DNA from: Amnibacterium setariae
GTDB lineage: Bacteria; Actinomycetota; Actinomycetes; Actinomycetales; Microbacteriaceae
DNA: 64,000 bases
NCBI RefSeq assembly: GCF_003581425.1
Contig: NZ_QXTG01000001.1
Location: forward strand, 1,178,001-1,242,000
Reading direction: 5' to 3'
The notes under the pieces are model-generated. The model was not told the origin of the DNA, searched no databases, and was given only the letters and a program-made list of their open reading frames with translations. Both the position numbers and the translations under genes were made by a program. Shown piece after piece: positions 26,887 to 36,003 of this stretch. Numbering within the stretch: position 1 is the stretch's first letter; every line of letters starts with the position of its first letter.

Positions 26887-27468
26887 TCACTCGCCGAGGT
26901 GCGCCGCGAGGCGCTCGAAGACCTCCGCCTGCACGGCGAGCGAGGCCCGCCAGTCCGGCAGCTCGAGGGAGTGGTCCGCGTCCGGCACCTCGACGACCTC
27001 CATGCCGCTCTCCTCGAGCGCGCCCTGCCGCCAGTTGCGGTCGCCGGTGCCGCCGACGGCGATGGAGCGGTCGTCCATGCCCTGCAGCGCCGCCAGCACC
27101 GCCGGGTCCCCGAGCAGCGGCGTGAGCCAGACGCCGGGCACGTCGTTGCGCGCGGCCCAGGGCGCGGCGAGCGAGCCGAGGGACTTCGTCAGCAGCAGGT
27201 CCGGCACGTCCTCGCCCGCGGCCTGCTGCAGCGCGCCCTCCACGAACGCGACCGGGTCGCGGCCGCCCTCCGTCTCCGGAGACCAGGAGACGACCGCGAG
27301 GCGCCAGCCCGCCGCCGCGAGCAGCCGGGCGGGCCAGTGCAGCACGGGGCCGAGCGCGGGGTAGCCGCTGCCGGGCAGCACGATCGCGAACAGCGAGTCC
27401 GGCTCGGTCGACCCCCGCTGCACGACCTTCACCCGCCGATCCCACCAGGGCGCGGGCTCCGCCTGCAA
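26887..27468 (-). CDS. Alpha/beta hydrolase-like protein
   Basis: A 193-residue small alpha/beta hydrolase. The nucleophile elbow is LLTKSLGSLAAP (a T-x-S-x-G variant of G-x-S-x-G), a likely Asp is in GGTGDRNW, and the His is in VPDADHSLELPDW. Substrate unknown. The start is uncertain: TTG 27468 is the longest reading; GTG codons within the next 20 residues (RRVKVVQRG) are alternatives. Confidence 0.8.
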   Translation of the reverse strand: MQAEPAPWWDRRVKVVQRGSTEPDSLFAIVLPGSGYPALGPVLHWPARLLAAAGWRLAVVSWSPETEGGRDPVAFVEGALQQAAGEDVPDLLLTKSLGSLAAPWAARNDVPGVWLTPLLGDPAVLAALQGMDDRSIAVGGTGDRNWRQGALEESGMEVVEVPDADHSLELPDWRASLAVQAEVFERLAAHLGE

Positions 27469-27496
27469 CTCGGGGCGGGGGACTCGGCGGGTCCGC

Positions 27497-28510
27497 TCAG
27501 CCCGCGGGGCGGAGGCGGGCGAGCACCGGGCGGTGGTCGCTGCCCGCCGCGTCCTCGTCGGCGAGGACCCGGAAGCCCGTGAAGCGCCAGTTCGGCGTCG
27601 CGAGCACGTGGTCGATCGGCGTGCCGATCAGGGCGGGCATGCTCGTCGGCCAGGTGCCGACGGCCGCGTTGCGGGTCGCGAGCGCCCCGTCGCGGCAGGT
27701 CGAGAGCTGTCCGGTGCCGCGCCCGAGGCCGGCGAGGTGGTCGACGGTGGCGTTGAAGTCGCCCGCCATCAGCACGTTGCGGCCCGAGCAGCGCGCCGCC
27801 GCCCAGCGGAGGTCGGCGCGCCAGCCGACCGGGTCGAGCGCGTAGGGCGCGAGCGTGTGGACGGCGACGATCCGCGGCGCGTTCTGCCCGGCCGCCGGCT
27901 CGACGACGAGGCTCGGCACCGAGTGGGTGTCGCCGACGCCCTCCACCTGCCGGTAGTCGCCGAGGGAGTCGCGGACGAGCAGCGACGTCGACCGCGCCGG
28001 GACGCCCGCCTGCTGCGAGGAGGAGAACACCCGGTACCGCAGGCCGTCGCGCTCGAGGGCGGCGGCGACCTGCCGCGCCCGGTCCCCGGTGGTCTCGGGC
28101 AGGGTCACGACGGTCGCCCGGTTGTCGCGGGCCGCTGCGGCGATGGTCTGCGCGGGCACCGAGTCGCCGAGCGTGTTCCAGCTCAGCACCGTGAGGTCGT
28201 AGCGCTCGGCGACCGGCACGTCGGGCGCGCCGATCCCGCGGCTCAGCAGCACGCCGGTGACGGCGACCGCGAAGCCGATGAGCACGAGGCTCACGACGCC
28301 GAGGAAGCGGCGGATCCGGTGCACGACCAGGCCGACGGCCGTGAGCACGACGGCGACGCCGACGGCCGCGAGCACGGCGGCGCCGCGGAACGAGACGGCG
28401 AGCGCGGCGACCGGGGCGCGCTGCAGGTCGAGCACCTGCGGCCAGGCGACGATCGCGAGCCCGGCGGCCAGCACGAGCACGACGAGGGTCGCGACGAACC
28501 GGCGGAGCAC
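27497..28510 (-). CDS. Membrane-anchored endonuclease/exonuclease/phosphatase family protein
   Basis: A 337-residue protein. Three hydrophobic helices in the first ~100 residues anchor an extracytoplasmic EEP domain with LTVLSWNTLGD, the catalytic LMAGDFNATVDHL and the terminal GSDHRPVLARL. EEP enzymes cleave phosphodiesters (nucleic acids, phosphoinositides, sphingomyelin); the target is unknown. GTG 28510 is preceded by TACCGT (reverse, 28524-28519), 9 nt away. The convergent hydrolase gene ends downstream in the same direction, 28 nt apart. Confidence 0.87.
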   Translation of the reverse strand: MLRRFVATLVVLVLAAGLAIVAWPQVLDLQRAPVAALAVSFRGAAVLAAVGVAVVLTAVGLVVHRIRRFLGVVSLVLIGFAVAVTGVLLSRGIGAPDVPVAERYDLTVLSWNTLGDSVPAQTIAAAARDNRATVVTLPETTGDRARQVAAALERDGLRYRVFSSSQQAGVPARSTSLLVRDSLGDYRQVEGVGDTHSVPSLVVEPAAGQNAPRIVAVHTLAPYALDPVGWRADLRWAAARCSGRNVLMAGDFNATVDHLAGLGRGTGQLSTCRDGALATRNAAVGTWPTSMPALIGTPIDHVLATPNWRFTGFRVLADEDAAGSDHRPVLARLRPAG

Positions 28511-28588
28511 GGAGGGCAACGGTACGGGCCGGGCGGCGCCGGGGTCGGTGCGGCTCGCGGACGCATCGGCCGCTCCTAGGATCGGTGG

Positions 28589-29446
28589 GTGGCGGTGCGC
28601 GGACGGTTCGACCTGCACACGCACTCGACCGTCTCCGACGGGACCGAGCCGCCGGGCACGGTCGTGCGCCAGGCCGCTGCGGCGGGGCTCGCCGGGCTCG
28701 CCCTGACGGACCACGACTCGACCGCCGGCTGGGCGGACGCGACCGCCGCCGCGCGGGAGGCGGGCGTCGGGCTCCTGCCCGGCGTCGAGCTCTCGACGCG
28801 GCTCGGCTGGCGCAGCGTGCACGTCCTCGGCTACCTCGTCGACCCCGCCCACCCGGGCCTCGTCGCCGAGACCGAGCGGATCCGCGTCTCGCGGCGGGAC
28901 CGCGCGCGCCGCATCGTCGACGCGATCGCGGCCGACTACCCGCTGACCTGGGACGACGTCGTCGCGCAGACCGCCCCCGGCGCGACCGTGGGCCGGCCCC
29001 ACATCGCGGACGCGCTCGTCGCCCTCGGGATCGAGCCGGACCGCAGCGCGGCCTTCGCGGGCGTCCTCCACCCGCGCCGCGGCTACGTCGAGCCGCACTA
29101 CGCGCCGACCCCGGCCGACGGCGTCGCGCTGCTGCGCGCCGCGGGCGGCGTGCCGGTGCTCGCGCACCCGGGTGCGACGCGCGCGGAGTGGGTGATCCCC
29201 GAGGAGGAGGTCGCCGCGCTCGTCGACGCCGGCCTGTTCGGCATCGAGGCGGACCACCCCGAGAACACGCCGGGCGGCGGCCGCCTCGCGGCGGCGCTCG
29301 CCGCGCGCTTCGGCCTGCCCGTCACGGGCTCGAGCGACTACCACGGCTCCGGCAAGCCGAACCGGCTCGGTCAGCGGACCACGGCGCCCGAGGTGGTCGA
29401 CGCGATCATCGAGCAGGGCACCGGCACCGACCCCGTGCTGCCCTGA
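28589..29446 (+). CDS. PHP-domain metallophosphoesterase
   Basis: A 285-residue PHP hydrolase. All metal-ligand motifs are present: DLHTHSTVSDGT, LALTDHDSTAGW, PGVELS, LAHPGAT and SSDYHG. Relatives include RNase AM / 3',5'-nucleoside bisphosphate phosphatase (YciV). GTG 28589 follows TAGGAT by 7 nt, so it is probably leaderless. It is divergent from the EEP gene and convergent with the next GNAT gene (6 nt gap). Confidence 0.92.
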   Translation: MAVRGRFDLHTHSTVSDGTEPPGTVVRQAAAAGLAGLALTDHDSTAGWADATAAAREAGVGLLPGVELSTRLGWRSVHVLGYLVDPAHPGLVAETERIRVSRRDRARRIVDAIAADYPLTWDDVVAQTAPGATVGRPHIADALVALGIEPDRSAAFAGVLHPRRGYVEPHYAPTPADGVALLRAAGGVPVLAHPGATRAEWVIPEEEVAALVDAGLFGIEADHPENTPGGGRLAAALAARFGLPVTGSSDYHGSGKPNRLGQRTTAPEVVDAIIEQGTGTDPVLP

Positions 29447-29452
29447 CGGGCG

Positions 29453-30115
29453 TCAGTCGATCTCGAGCCAGCGGCGCAGCGCCTCGACGCCCTCCAGCTG
29501 GACGTGCGGCCGCAGCTCCGGCCCGCGGGCGTCCCACATCTCGCGCGTCATGCGGAACCGCTTCTGCACCGTGACCCGGCCCTCGCGCTCGAGCCGCTCC
29601 TCGCCGTTCGGCTCGTAGCCGAGCTTGCGGGTCACCGCGTTCGAGGCGACGTTGTCCGCCCACGCGGACGTCGTCACCTCCGCGGCGCCGAGCCCGTCGA
29701 ACGCGAGCGTGAGGATCGCGATCCGGTTCAGCGTCCCGATGCCCTTGCCCTGCCACGCCTGGCCGAGCCAGGAGCCGCTCTCCGCCGACCGGATCCGCGG
29801 GAAGTTCTCCGCGAACAGGCTCTGCACCCCGATCAGCGTGTGGTCGAGGCGCGCGGCGAACTCGAGCGACCACTTCTCCGGCGACATCTCGTGCCGCATC
29901 CGCGAGTGGTAGCGGAAGACGTTGCGGGCGACGTCGACCTCGTCGCCGCGGGTCCACGGCGTCGAGAACGGCAGGAAGTTGCCGTGGATGCCGCCCGCCG
30001 CGAGCCGGCCGAGGTCGAGCGCGGTCCGGTCGTCGACGGGGCGGAGCTCCACGTCGGAGACGGTGATGGAGACACCGAGCAGCGGCCAGATGTCGACGTC
30101 GGTCGGGGTCGGCAT
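29453..30115 (-). CDS. GNAT family N-acetyltransferase
   Basis: A 220-residue RimJ/RimL-like acetyltransferase. The acetyl-CoA loop is QGKGIGTLNRIAIL (near residue 125), followed by motif B (SAWADNVASNAVTRKLGYEP). Substrate unknown. TAGTGT on the reverse strand (30127-30122) lies 7 nt before the ATG. Confidence 0.9.
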   Translation of the reverse strand: MPTPTDVDIWPLLGVSITVSDVELRPVDDRTALDLGRLAAGGIHGNFLPFSTPWTRGDEVDVARNVFRYHSRMRHEMSPEKWSLEFAARLDHTLIGVQSLFAENFPRIRSAESGSWLGQAWQGKGIGTLNRIAILTLAFDGLGAAEVTTSAWADNVASNAVTRKLGYEPNGEERLEREGRVTVQKRFRMTREMWDARGPELRPHVQLEGVEALRRWLEID

Positions 30116-30156
30116 CCTCGAACACTAGCGGCGCGGGCTGTCCGGCCCGATCAGGC

Positions 30157-30185
30157 GGGAGGAGAGGCGCGCGTCCCCTCCTCCC
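30157..30185. terminator. Hairpin after the M6 metallopeptidase gene
   Basis: GGGAGGAG (30157-30164) pairs with CTCCTCCC (30178-30185) around a 13-nt loop, 8 nt downstream of the metallopeptidase stop. Probable transcription terminator. Confidence 0.45.
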
Positions 30186-30192
30186 TGCCCGC

Positions 30193-32544
30193 TCAGCCGA
30201 CGAGGATGCGGTTCGACGTGCCGCGCTGCGGCAGGACGAGGATCTTCACCCCGGCCTTCCGGAGCTTCACGCCGGCGCCCTCGGCCCGCTCGTCGTCGTA
30301 GTTCCTCCGGTCGTCGAACAGCGGGTTGCCGGGCAGCCCGGTCACCCGGGTCGGCCGCCCGTCCTGGTGGATCGTGAACGAGTCCGCGCGGGCGGTGCCG
30401 AACGGGGCGTCGTACAGCTGGATCCGGTTGCGGAGCACCGAGCCGTCGGAGGCGCGTCGAGCGGTCGGGTGCGCGTCCACGACCAGGTTCAGGCCCTCAC
30501 CGGGGTGGACGCTCACGTTGTTGTCCGCCTGCGAGGTGTCCCAGTACTGGATCAGCACGCCCTGCTGGTACGGGAAGTGCTCCACCAGGTTCGGCTTCGT
30601 TGAGGCGTACCCGAAGTTGTACGGGCCCGTCCTGAGGTACCGGCCGTAGGAGACGTAGGAGCGGTTCGCCGCGATGTAGTAGTTGGCGTAGTCGTTCGTC
30701 ACCGTGGCCGTGCTGCGGGCGAAGCCGTCCGCCGTCCAGCCGCCGTCCGCGGTCTCGGCGCCGTCGGTGAAGACGGTCGCGCCGCCCGCGGTGAGGCGGA
30801 TGTCGTCGAGGAACAGGCCCGCGGCCTTCGTGGGATCGGTGCCCTGGGCCGCGCCGTCGGTGACGTACCGGAAGCGGAGGTCGACGGTCGATCCGGCGTA
30901 GGCCGACAGGTCGAAGGAGGCCGGCTTCCAGCCGCCGCTCTCGCCGTCGATCCCGTTGCCCTCGGCGGTCTTCGTGATCGAGCCCGGGACGGCCGTCCAC
31001 GCGCCGCCGGCCCTGCGGACCTCGAGGTAGGCGTAGTCGCAGGGGTCGTCGCCGCAGTCCTCGATGTTCCAGGCCGCCTGCGCGGTCAGGGTCGCCGTGC
31101 CGGCGGGCAGCGCGGCGGATCGGGAGAGCGAGGCGTCGTAGTCGTCGCCCTGGCCGCTCCACCAGTCGTACGACCCGGCGTACGGCTTCACCAGGGACGT
31201 GGTCACCTGCTTGTCCGGCAGCACGACGACGGCCGCCTGCGGCTTCGCCGAGTTGTACTCCTCGGGTCCGAGGTCGATCACCTTCCGCTGGCCGGCCCGC
31301 ACGGTCGTGTAGTCGAGCCAGCCGAGCTGCAGCTTCTGCCACGCACCGAGGTCGCCGGCGCGCTCGCCGAGGGCCTCGCCCTTCGCGTTCAGCCGGCTCT
31401 GCGACATGAGCGTCCACCACTCGGTGTTGTTGCTCGGGCCGCCCGCGGTGTCGTAGTCGTCCGGCAGGCCGAGGTCGTGGCCGTACTCGTGCGCGAACAC
31501 GCTGAGCCCGCCGTTCTCCGGCTGGATCGTGTAGTCCGCCACCCAGACGCCCGTGCCGGGGATCTCGACGCCGCCGGCCTTGTCCGCTCCGGGGCCGGTG
31601 GTGCCGATGCCGTTCTGGTACGCGTACCAGCGGTGGCTCCAGATCGCGTCCTCGCCGTACCGGGGGTCGCCGTCGGCCTCGTCGCCGCCCGCGTGGACGA
31701 TCTGGAAGTGGTCGATGTAGCCGTCCGGCTCGTTGAAGTCGCCGTCGCCGTCGAAGTCGTAGCGGTCCCAGGCATCGAGCCGCTTCACCTCGGCGGTGAT
31801 CTGCGCCTGCGTCCGTCCCGCCGCCTTCTGGCCGGCGACCCACGACTGCAGCGCGTCGCGGAGCAGGTCCCAGGTGTTGCTGCACACGACGTCGCCGCAG
31901 GTGTTCCGGCCGTAGCGGGCCTCGTTGTACGGGACCTTCACCCAGTCGGTGACCTGCCCGTCGACGCTGTAGCGCCCGGAGGACTGGGTCTCGTAGTAGG
32001 TCTTCAGGCTCTCCACGCCGCGGCCCTCGCCGAAGTAGAGCTGCCGGTAGTGGGCGGCGTCGTAGTCCGGCTGCCACACGGTGGAGTTGTCGGCGGGGCC
32101 GGGCTTCGGGATCGCGTTGTGCCGCGGGCCGTCGAACACCACGGGCCCGGGCGTGTCCGGGTCGCTGTCGACGTCGGGATAGGCCGGGTCGCGCTGCGTG
32201 CCGAACTCCGCGAGCACGACGAAGATCCGGTCGGTCTGCTCGCGGGCGAGCTCGACGTAGCGGTCGCGGCCGCCCCTGCGAGCGGAGCCGGGGACGCGGA
32301 CGACGCGCGAGCCGTCGCGCAGCTCCGGCTTCGCCTTCCCCTCCACGACCTGCTGCACGGCGGCGGACTTCAGCGCGCGGCGCTTGTCCTCGAGCGGGTT
32401 CGGCAGCTCGTCGCGGACGTCGACGGTCGCCTTCTCGCGAGCGCCGACCGGCGCTGGCGCCGGGGCGGCGCTGGCGGCGCCCCCGGTGGTGATCACCCCC
32501 GCTGCCAGGGCGAGGACGGTCAGGCCGACGAGGGATCTGCGCAC
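30193..32544 (-). CDS. Secreted M6 family (immune inhibitor A) metallopeptidase
   Basis: A 783-residue exported protease. The Sec signal (MRRSLVGLTVLALAAGVI ... ASAA, about 27 residues) is followed by a propeptide. The catalytic zinc site is FAHEYGHDLGLPDDYD (H-E-x-x-H), and WWTLMSQSR supplies the Met-turn. FDGDGDFNEPDG resembles a calcium-binding loop. A MAM/jelly-roll-like region (GAQGTDPTKAAGLFLDDIRL) and a C-terminal domain complete the InhA layout. InhA proteases degrade host or environmental proteins. Monocistronic by position. Confidence 0.95.
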   Translation of the reverse strand: MRRSLVGLTVLALAAGVITTGGAASAAPAPAPVGAREKATVDVRDELPNPLEDKRRALKSAAVQQVVEGKAKPELRDGSRVVRVPGSARRGGRDRYVELAREQTDRIFVVLAEFGTQRDPAYPDVDSDPDTPGPVVFDGPRHNAIPKPGPADNSTVWQPDYDAAHYRQLYFGEGRGVESLKTYYETQSSGRYSVDGQVTDWVKVPYNEARYGRNTCGDVVCSNTWDLLRDALQSWVAGQKAAGRTQAQITAEVKRLDAWDRYDFDGDGDFNEPDGYIDHFQIVHAGGDEADGDPRYGEDAIWSHRWYAYQNGIGTTGPGADKAGGVEIPGTGVWVADYTIQPENGGLSVFAHEYGHDLGLPDDYDTAGGPSNNTEWWTLMSQSRLNAKGEALGERAGDLGAWQKLQLGWLDYTTVRAGQRKVIDLGPEEYNSAKPQAAVVVLPDKQVTTSLVKPYAGSYDWWSGQGDDYDASLSRSAALPAGTATLTAQAAWNIEDCGDDPCDYAYLEVRRAGGAWTAVPGSITKTAEGNGIDGESGGWKPASFDLSAYAGSTVDLRFRYVTDGAAQGTDPTKAAGLFLDDIRLTAGGATVFTDGAETADGGWTADGFARSTATVTNDYANYYIAANRSYVSYGRYLRTGPYNFGYASTKPNLVEHFPYQQGVLIQYWDTSQADNNVSVHPGEGLNLVVDAHPTARRASDGSVLRNRIQLYDAPFGTARADSFTIHQDGRPTRVTGLPGNPLFDDRRNYDDERAEGAGVKLRKAGVKILVLPQRGTSNRILVG

Positions 32545-32585
32545 GGGCGACTCCGCTCAGATGCAGGCCGGTGGGATGCCGGCGG

Positions 32586-32615
32586 GGCGGTGCGGCCCGG
32601 GTGGGCCGCACCGCC
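32586..32615. terminator. 13-bp perfect hairpin between DEAD helicase and M6 protease genes
   Basis: GGCGGTGCGGCCC (32586-32598) pairs perfectly with 32603-32615 around GGGT. Both flanking genes run leftward, so it either ends the helicase message or sits in the protease leader. A smaller 5-bp hairpin (32616-32632) adjoins it. Confidence 0.5.
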
Positions 32616-32647
32616 GATCCTTCTTGAGGATCAGCACTGAGCGGAAC

Positions 32648-32673
32648 ATGAATTCATCCTGACTGCCGTCAGG
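32648..32673 (-). promoter_or_regulatory. AT-rich palindromic site upstream of the M6 protease
   Basis: A perfect 10-bp palindrome ATGAATTCAT (32648-32657) abuts a CCTGAC-TGCC-GTCAGG inverted repeat (32658-32673). It is the only AT-rich patch in the gap and is a plausible promoter/operator for the protease. Not matched to a known regulator. Confidence 0.35.
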
Positions 32674-32691
32674 CGGAAGACACGCCCGGGA

Positions 32692-34182
32692 TCAGGCGGA
32701 GGGGGTTGCGGGGCGCGGCCCGCGGCGCCTGCGCCGACGACGCGGCGCACCGCTGCCGTCGTGCGTGCCGGAGCCCGGCACGTGCTCCTCGTGCGGCGTC
32801 GCGGACTCCGCGGCGGCGTCCTGGGGCTCGGACGTCGGCTCCGAGGCGGACGACTCCGCGGCGGACGACTTCGGGGCGGACGACTCCGCGGCGCCGGACG
32901 GGCCTCGGCGGGTGCGGCTGCGCGAGCGCGACGAGGTGCGCGGCGCGCCCTGCGCGCTCTGCGCGGCGGTCGGCGCCTGCTCGCTCGGCGTCGCGGGCGC
33001 CTTGGGGAGGCGGCCCTTCGTGCCGACCGGGATGCCGAGCTCCTCGTAGAGGTGCGGCGACGACGAGTAGGTCTCGACCGGCTCGGGCTTGCCGAACTCG
33101 AGCGCCTTGTCGATCAGCGCCCACTTGTGCAGGTCGTCCCAGTCGACGAACGTGACCGCGGTCCCGGTGCGGCCGGCGCGGCCCGTGCGGCCGGCACGGT
33201 GCAGGTACGCGTCGGCGTCCTCCGGGATCGTGTGGTTGATGACGTGGGTGACGTCGTCGACGTCGATGCCGCGCGCAGCGACGTCCGTCGCGATCAGCAC
33301 GTCGCGCTTGCCCGTGCGGAAGGACTGCATCGCGCGCTCGCGCTGGTCCTGCCCGAGGTCGCCGTGCACCGCCGCGGCGGAGAACCCGCGGTCCGTCAGC
33401 TCCTCCTGGAGGCGCGCGGCCGCGCGCTTCGTGCGGGTGAAGATCACGGTCTTGCCGCGGCCCTCCGCCTGGAGGATGCGCGCGATGACCTCGTCCTTGT
33501 CGAGCGAGTGCGCCCGGTAGACGACGTGGCGGATGTTCGCCTGCGTCAGGCCCTCGTCCGGGTCCGTCGCGCGGATGTGCACCGGCCGGTTCATGAAGCG
33601 GCGGGCGAGCGCGACGATCGCGCCCGGCATCGTCGCGGAGAAGAGCATGGTGTGCCGGCTCGCCGGCGTCTGCGCGAACAGCTTCTCGATGTCGGGCAGG
33701 AACCCGAGGTCGAGCATCTTGTCCGCCTCGTCGAGGACCATCTCCCGCACGTCCGCGAACGAGATGAGCCGCTGGCCGGCGAGGTCGAGCAGCCGGCCCG
33801 GCGTGCCGACCACGATCTGCGCGCCGGCCTTCAGCGCCTCGATCTGGCCCTCGTAGGCCTTGCCGCCGTAGATCGCCGCGACCTTGGTCGGGCGGGCGGA
33901 GGTGGCGAGCTCGAGGTCCTCCGCGACCTGCACGCACAGCTCGCGGGTGGGGACGACGACCAGGACCTTCACGCCCGGCTCCGGGTCGTGGCCGAGGCGC
34001 TGGATGATCGGGAGGCCGAAGCCGAGGGTCTTGCCGGTGCCGGTCTTGGCCTGACCGATGATGTCCTGGCCGGTGAGGCCGAGCGGGATGGTCTGGGCCT
34101 GGATGGGGAAGGGCTCGACGATGCCCTTCGCCGCGAGGACGTCGACCATGTCCTGGTCGATGCCGAGTTCTGCGAATGTCAA
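32692..34182 (-). CDS. DEAD-box RNA helicase (RhlE/CsdA-like)
   Basis: A 496-residue ATP-dependent RNA helicase. Q-motif region PFPIQAQTI, motif I AKTGTGKT, Ia PTRELCVQVAEDL, Ib TPGRLL, II VLDEADKML, III FSATMP, and VI HRAGRTGRAGRTG are all intact. The C-terminal ~130 residues are low-complexity Ser/Ala/Pro with a basic RRRRRRGPRP end, likely RNA-binding. The start is TTG 34182 (TTG ACA TTC GCA GAA), where homology begins; no Shine-Dalgarno is visible. From memory it corresponds to Rv3211 (rhlE), also next to a ferritin-like gene. Confidence 0.92.
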   Translation of the reverse strand: MTFAELGIDQDMVDVLAAKGIVEPFPIQAQTIPLGLTGQDIIGQAKTGTGKTLGFGLPIIQRLGHDPEPGVKVLVVVPTRELCVQVAEDLELATSARPTKVAAIYGGKAYEGQIEALKAGAQIVVGTPGRLLDLAGQRLISFADVREMVLDEADKMLDLGFLPDIEKLFAQTPASRHTMLFSATMPGAIVALARRFMNRPVHIRATDPDEGLTQANIRHVVYRAHSLDKDEVIARILQAEGRGKTVIFTRTKRAAARLQEELTDRGFSAAAVHGDLGQDQRERAMQSFRTGKRDVLIATDVAARGIDVDDVTHVINHTIPEDADAYLHRAGRTGRAGRTGTAVTFVDWDDLHKWALIDKALEFGKPEPVETYSSSPHLYEELGIPVGTKGRLPKAPATPSEQAPTAAQSAQGAPRTSSRSRSRTRRGPSGAAESSAPKSSAAESSASEPTSEPQDAAAESATPHEEHVPGSGTHDGSGAPRRRRRRRGPRPATPSA

Positions 34183-34352
34183 AGGAAGCGGTGCCTGTCG
34201 GTTCGGCGCGCGGTTCCGCGCGCGGCGGGACGCGGATCACGGTGCGGATCACGCGGGGGTGCGCCGACTCCGTGCGTTCCTGACCGGCGCGAGGGGCCCG
34301 CGCCTCGGCGGACCACGGGCAGCATCCTAGCCGCTGCCAATATGCTTGCCGG

Positions 34353-35072
34353 GTGATCCGAACGGGACGACGGCGCCCTGCCGCGCCCCGTGGCCGCCGC
34401 GGGGCCGAGCCGCGGGTGGAGCGGATCGCCCTCGGCGACCTGCGGCCCGACCCCGACGCGCTGCTCGGGCGGCTCGCCTACCTCAAGCTCGCGCTGTTCG
34501 AGTCCGCCTCCGCGGTGGCCGGCCGCGCGACCGACCTCGGCGACCGCGAGGTCATCACCCGGGTCGCAGCCGCCGTGCTCGAGCAGCACACCGCGCTCAC
34601 CGCGATGATCGAGGCCCGCGGCGGCGAGTCCGCGGCGGCGATGCACCCCTTCACCGCCGACGTCGACCGCTACCGCCGCCGCCTCGCCGACTCCGGCTGG
34701 CACGAGTCCGTGCTCACGCTGCACCTCTCGGCGGGCCTGCTCGACGACTTCTTCGCCGGCCTCGCGGCCGGCCTCCCCGCGCCGGAGGGCCCGCGCGTCG
34801 TCGAGCTGCTGCAGCGCGACATCGGGCACGACGCGCTCGTCGCCGTGCTCCAGGCCGGGCTCGGGACCGACAAGCGGCTCGGCTCCCGCCTCGCGCTGTG
34901 GGGCCGCCGGCTGGTCGGCGACACGCTGCTCGTGGCCCGCGCCGCGCTCGCGGACGTGCGCGACGCCGAGGGCCGGCCCGCGTCGACGGAGGAGCGTCGC
35001 ATCGAGCCGGTGCTGAACGGCCTGATCGCCGCCCACACGCGCCGCATGGACCGCCTCGGCCTCACCGCCTGA
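34353..35072 (+). CDS. Ferritin-like fold protein
   Basis: A 239-residue, mostly helical protein similar to actinobacterial ferritin-like/MiaE-like proteins (AYLKLALFESASAVAGRATD, VLEQHTALTAMIEARGG, LHLSAGLLDDFFAGLA). I cannot show a complete di-iron site. GTG 34353 follows TATGCT by 7 nt. Divergent from the DEAD-box gene. From memory M. tuberculosis Rv3210c occupies the same place. Confidence 0.82.
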   Translation: MIRTGRRRPAAPRGRRGAEPRVERIALGDLRPDPDALLGRLAYLKLALFESASAVAGRATDLGDREVITRVAAAVLEQHTALTAMIEARGGESAAAMHPFTADVDRYRRRLADSGWHESVLTLHLSAGLLDDFFAGLAAGLPAPEGPRVVELLQRDIGHDALVAVLQAGLGTDKRLGSRLALWGRRLVGDTLLVARAALADVRDAEGRPASTEERRIEPVLNGLIAAHTRRMDRLGLTA

Positions 35073-35125
35073 CCCGCGGCGGCACCGCCGCAGGATCCGC
35101 TTCGCCCGGCCGGGTCCCGCTCGAG

Positions 35126-35167
35126 TCCGCTGATCGAGGTGCGAGCGCAGCGAGCCTCGAGATCACC
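35126..35167 (-). repeat. Dispersed 42-bp intergenic repeat, copy 2 (inverted)
   Basis: The reverse complement of 35126-35167 matches 7341-7382 at 39 of 42 positions. It lies in the 225-nt gap between convergent genes; apart from the repeat I see nothing else in that gap but a short TGATCGAGG echo near 35216. Confidence 0.7.
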
Positions 35168-35297
35168 TCGCACGCGTCTCAGGACCCGGGTCGCCGTTCA
35201 GGACCGTCGGCGGTGCTCGCTACTGATCGAGGGGCGATCTCCTGACGACGGCACCGGCCGCTCGTCGATGCGATGCACCCCGCAGCCCGACCAGCGC

Positions 35298-35579
35298 TCA
35301 GACCGCGGCGAGCCGCTCCTCGTCCCTGCGGTGCCGCGACGAGCGGACCGCGGTGCCGACGACGGCCGCGGCGGCGATCGCCGCGAGCAGGCTCGCCAGC
35401 CACATGGCGGCGCCGCCCTGCTCGACCCGCAGCCAGGTCAGCGCGACCCAGGTGATCGCGCAGGCGGCGCCCGCGACGGCCGGCAGCAGCAGCACCCCGG
35501 TCAGGCCCCGCCGCGGCAGCACCGCGTGCAGGGCCAGGCCGAGGACCACCGCCACCGTGCCGGCGTAGATCAGCTGCAC
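35298..35579 (-). CDS. Small three-helix membrane protein
   Basis: A 93-residue protein with about three helices (residues ~1-18, 25-48, 58-78) and a basic tail SSRHRRDEER. No family recognised. Its GTG starts one base after the stop of the DUF3107 gene (TGACGTG), so the pair is probably translationally coupled. Confidence 0.7.
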   Translation of the reverse strand: MQLIYAGTVAVVLGLALHAVLPRRGLTGVLLLPAVAGAACAITWVALTWLRVEQGGAAMWLASLLAAIAAAAVVGTAVRSSRHRRDEERLAAV

Positions 35580-35580
35580 G

Positions 35581-35805
35581 TCAGGCGACGAAGCCGACGC
35601 GCCGGGTCTTCTCGCTGCCGACCTCGACGTAGGCCAGCGAGGCCGTCGGCACCAGGTAGAGGCGCCCGTTCTCGTCGGACAGCGTGAAGTGGGTCGCCTG
35701 CTTCTCGATCGCGTCGCCGATGGTCTTCTGCACGGCGGCGGGCGACTCCGCGCTCTCGAACGCGAGCTCCCGGCCGGAGTTCTGGATCCCGATGCGCACC
35801 TCCAC
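35581..35805 (-). CDS. DUF3107 protein
   Basis: A 74-residue conserved actinobacterial protein (VEVRIGIQNSGRELAFESAE ... FTLSDENGRLYLVPTASLAY), matching the small DUF3107 family (from memory TB9.4/Rv3208A in M. tuberculosis). Function unknown. The GTG has AAAGGGGG upstream. Divergent from the adnA-like gene, with 198 nt between; that gap holds the adnA -10 and nothing else recognised. Confidence 0.9.
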   Translation of the reverse strand: MEVRIGIQNSGRELAFESAESPAAVQKTIGDAIEKQATHFTLSDENGRLYLVPTASLAYVEVGSEKTRRVGFVA

Positions 35806-36003
35806 GAGGCCGCCCCCTTTCTCGTGCCCCGCCGGTCTCGGCGGAGCGGCATGCGTTCCGGCCGGTCCCTCGACCGGCCCCGCGGCCAGTATCCCGCGGG
35901 CGCCCGGTGCGCCGGCCGCGTTCCGCGCTGGGCGGACAGGCCCGTGCGGGGAGCGCGGAGGGGCGCCCCACCGGTGTCGGTCCCTCCTCCTACCGTGTCC
36001 GCC

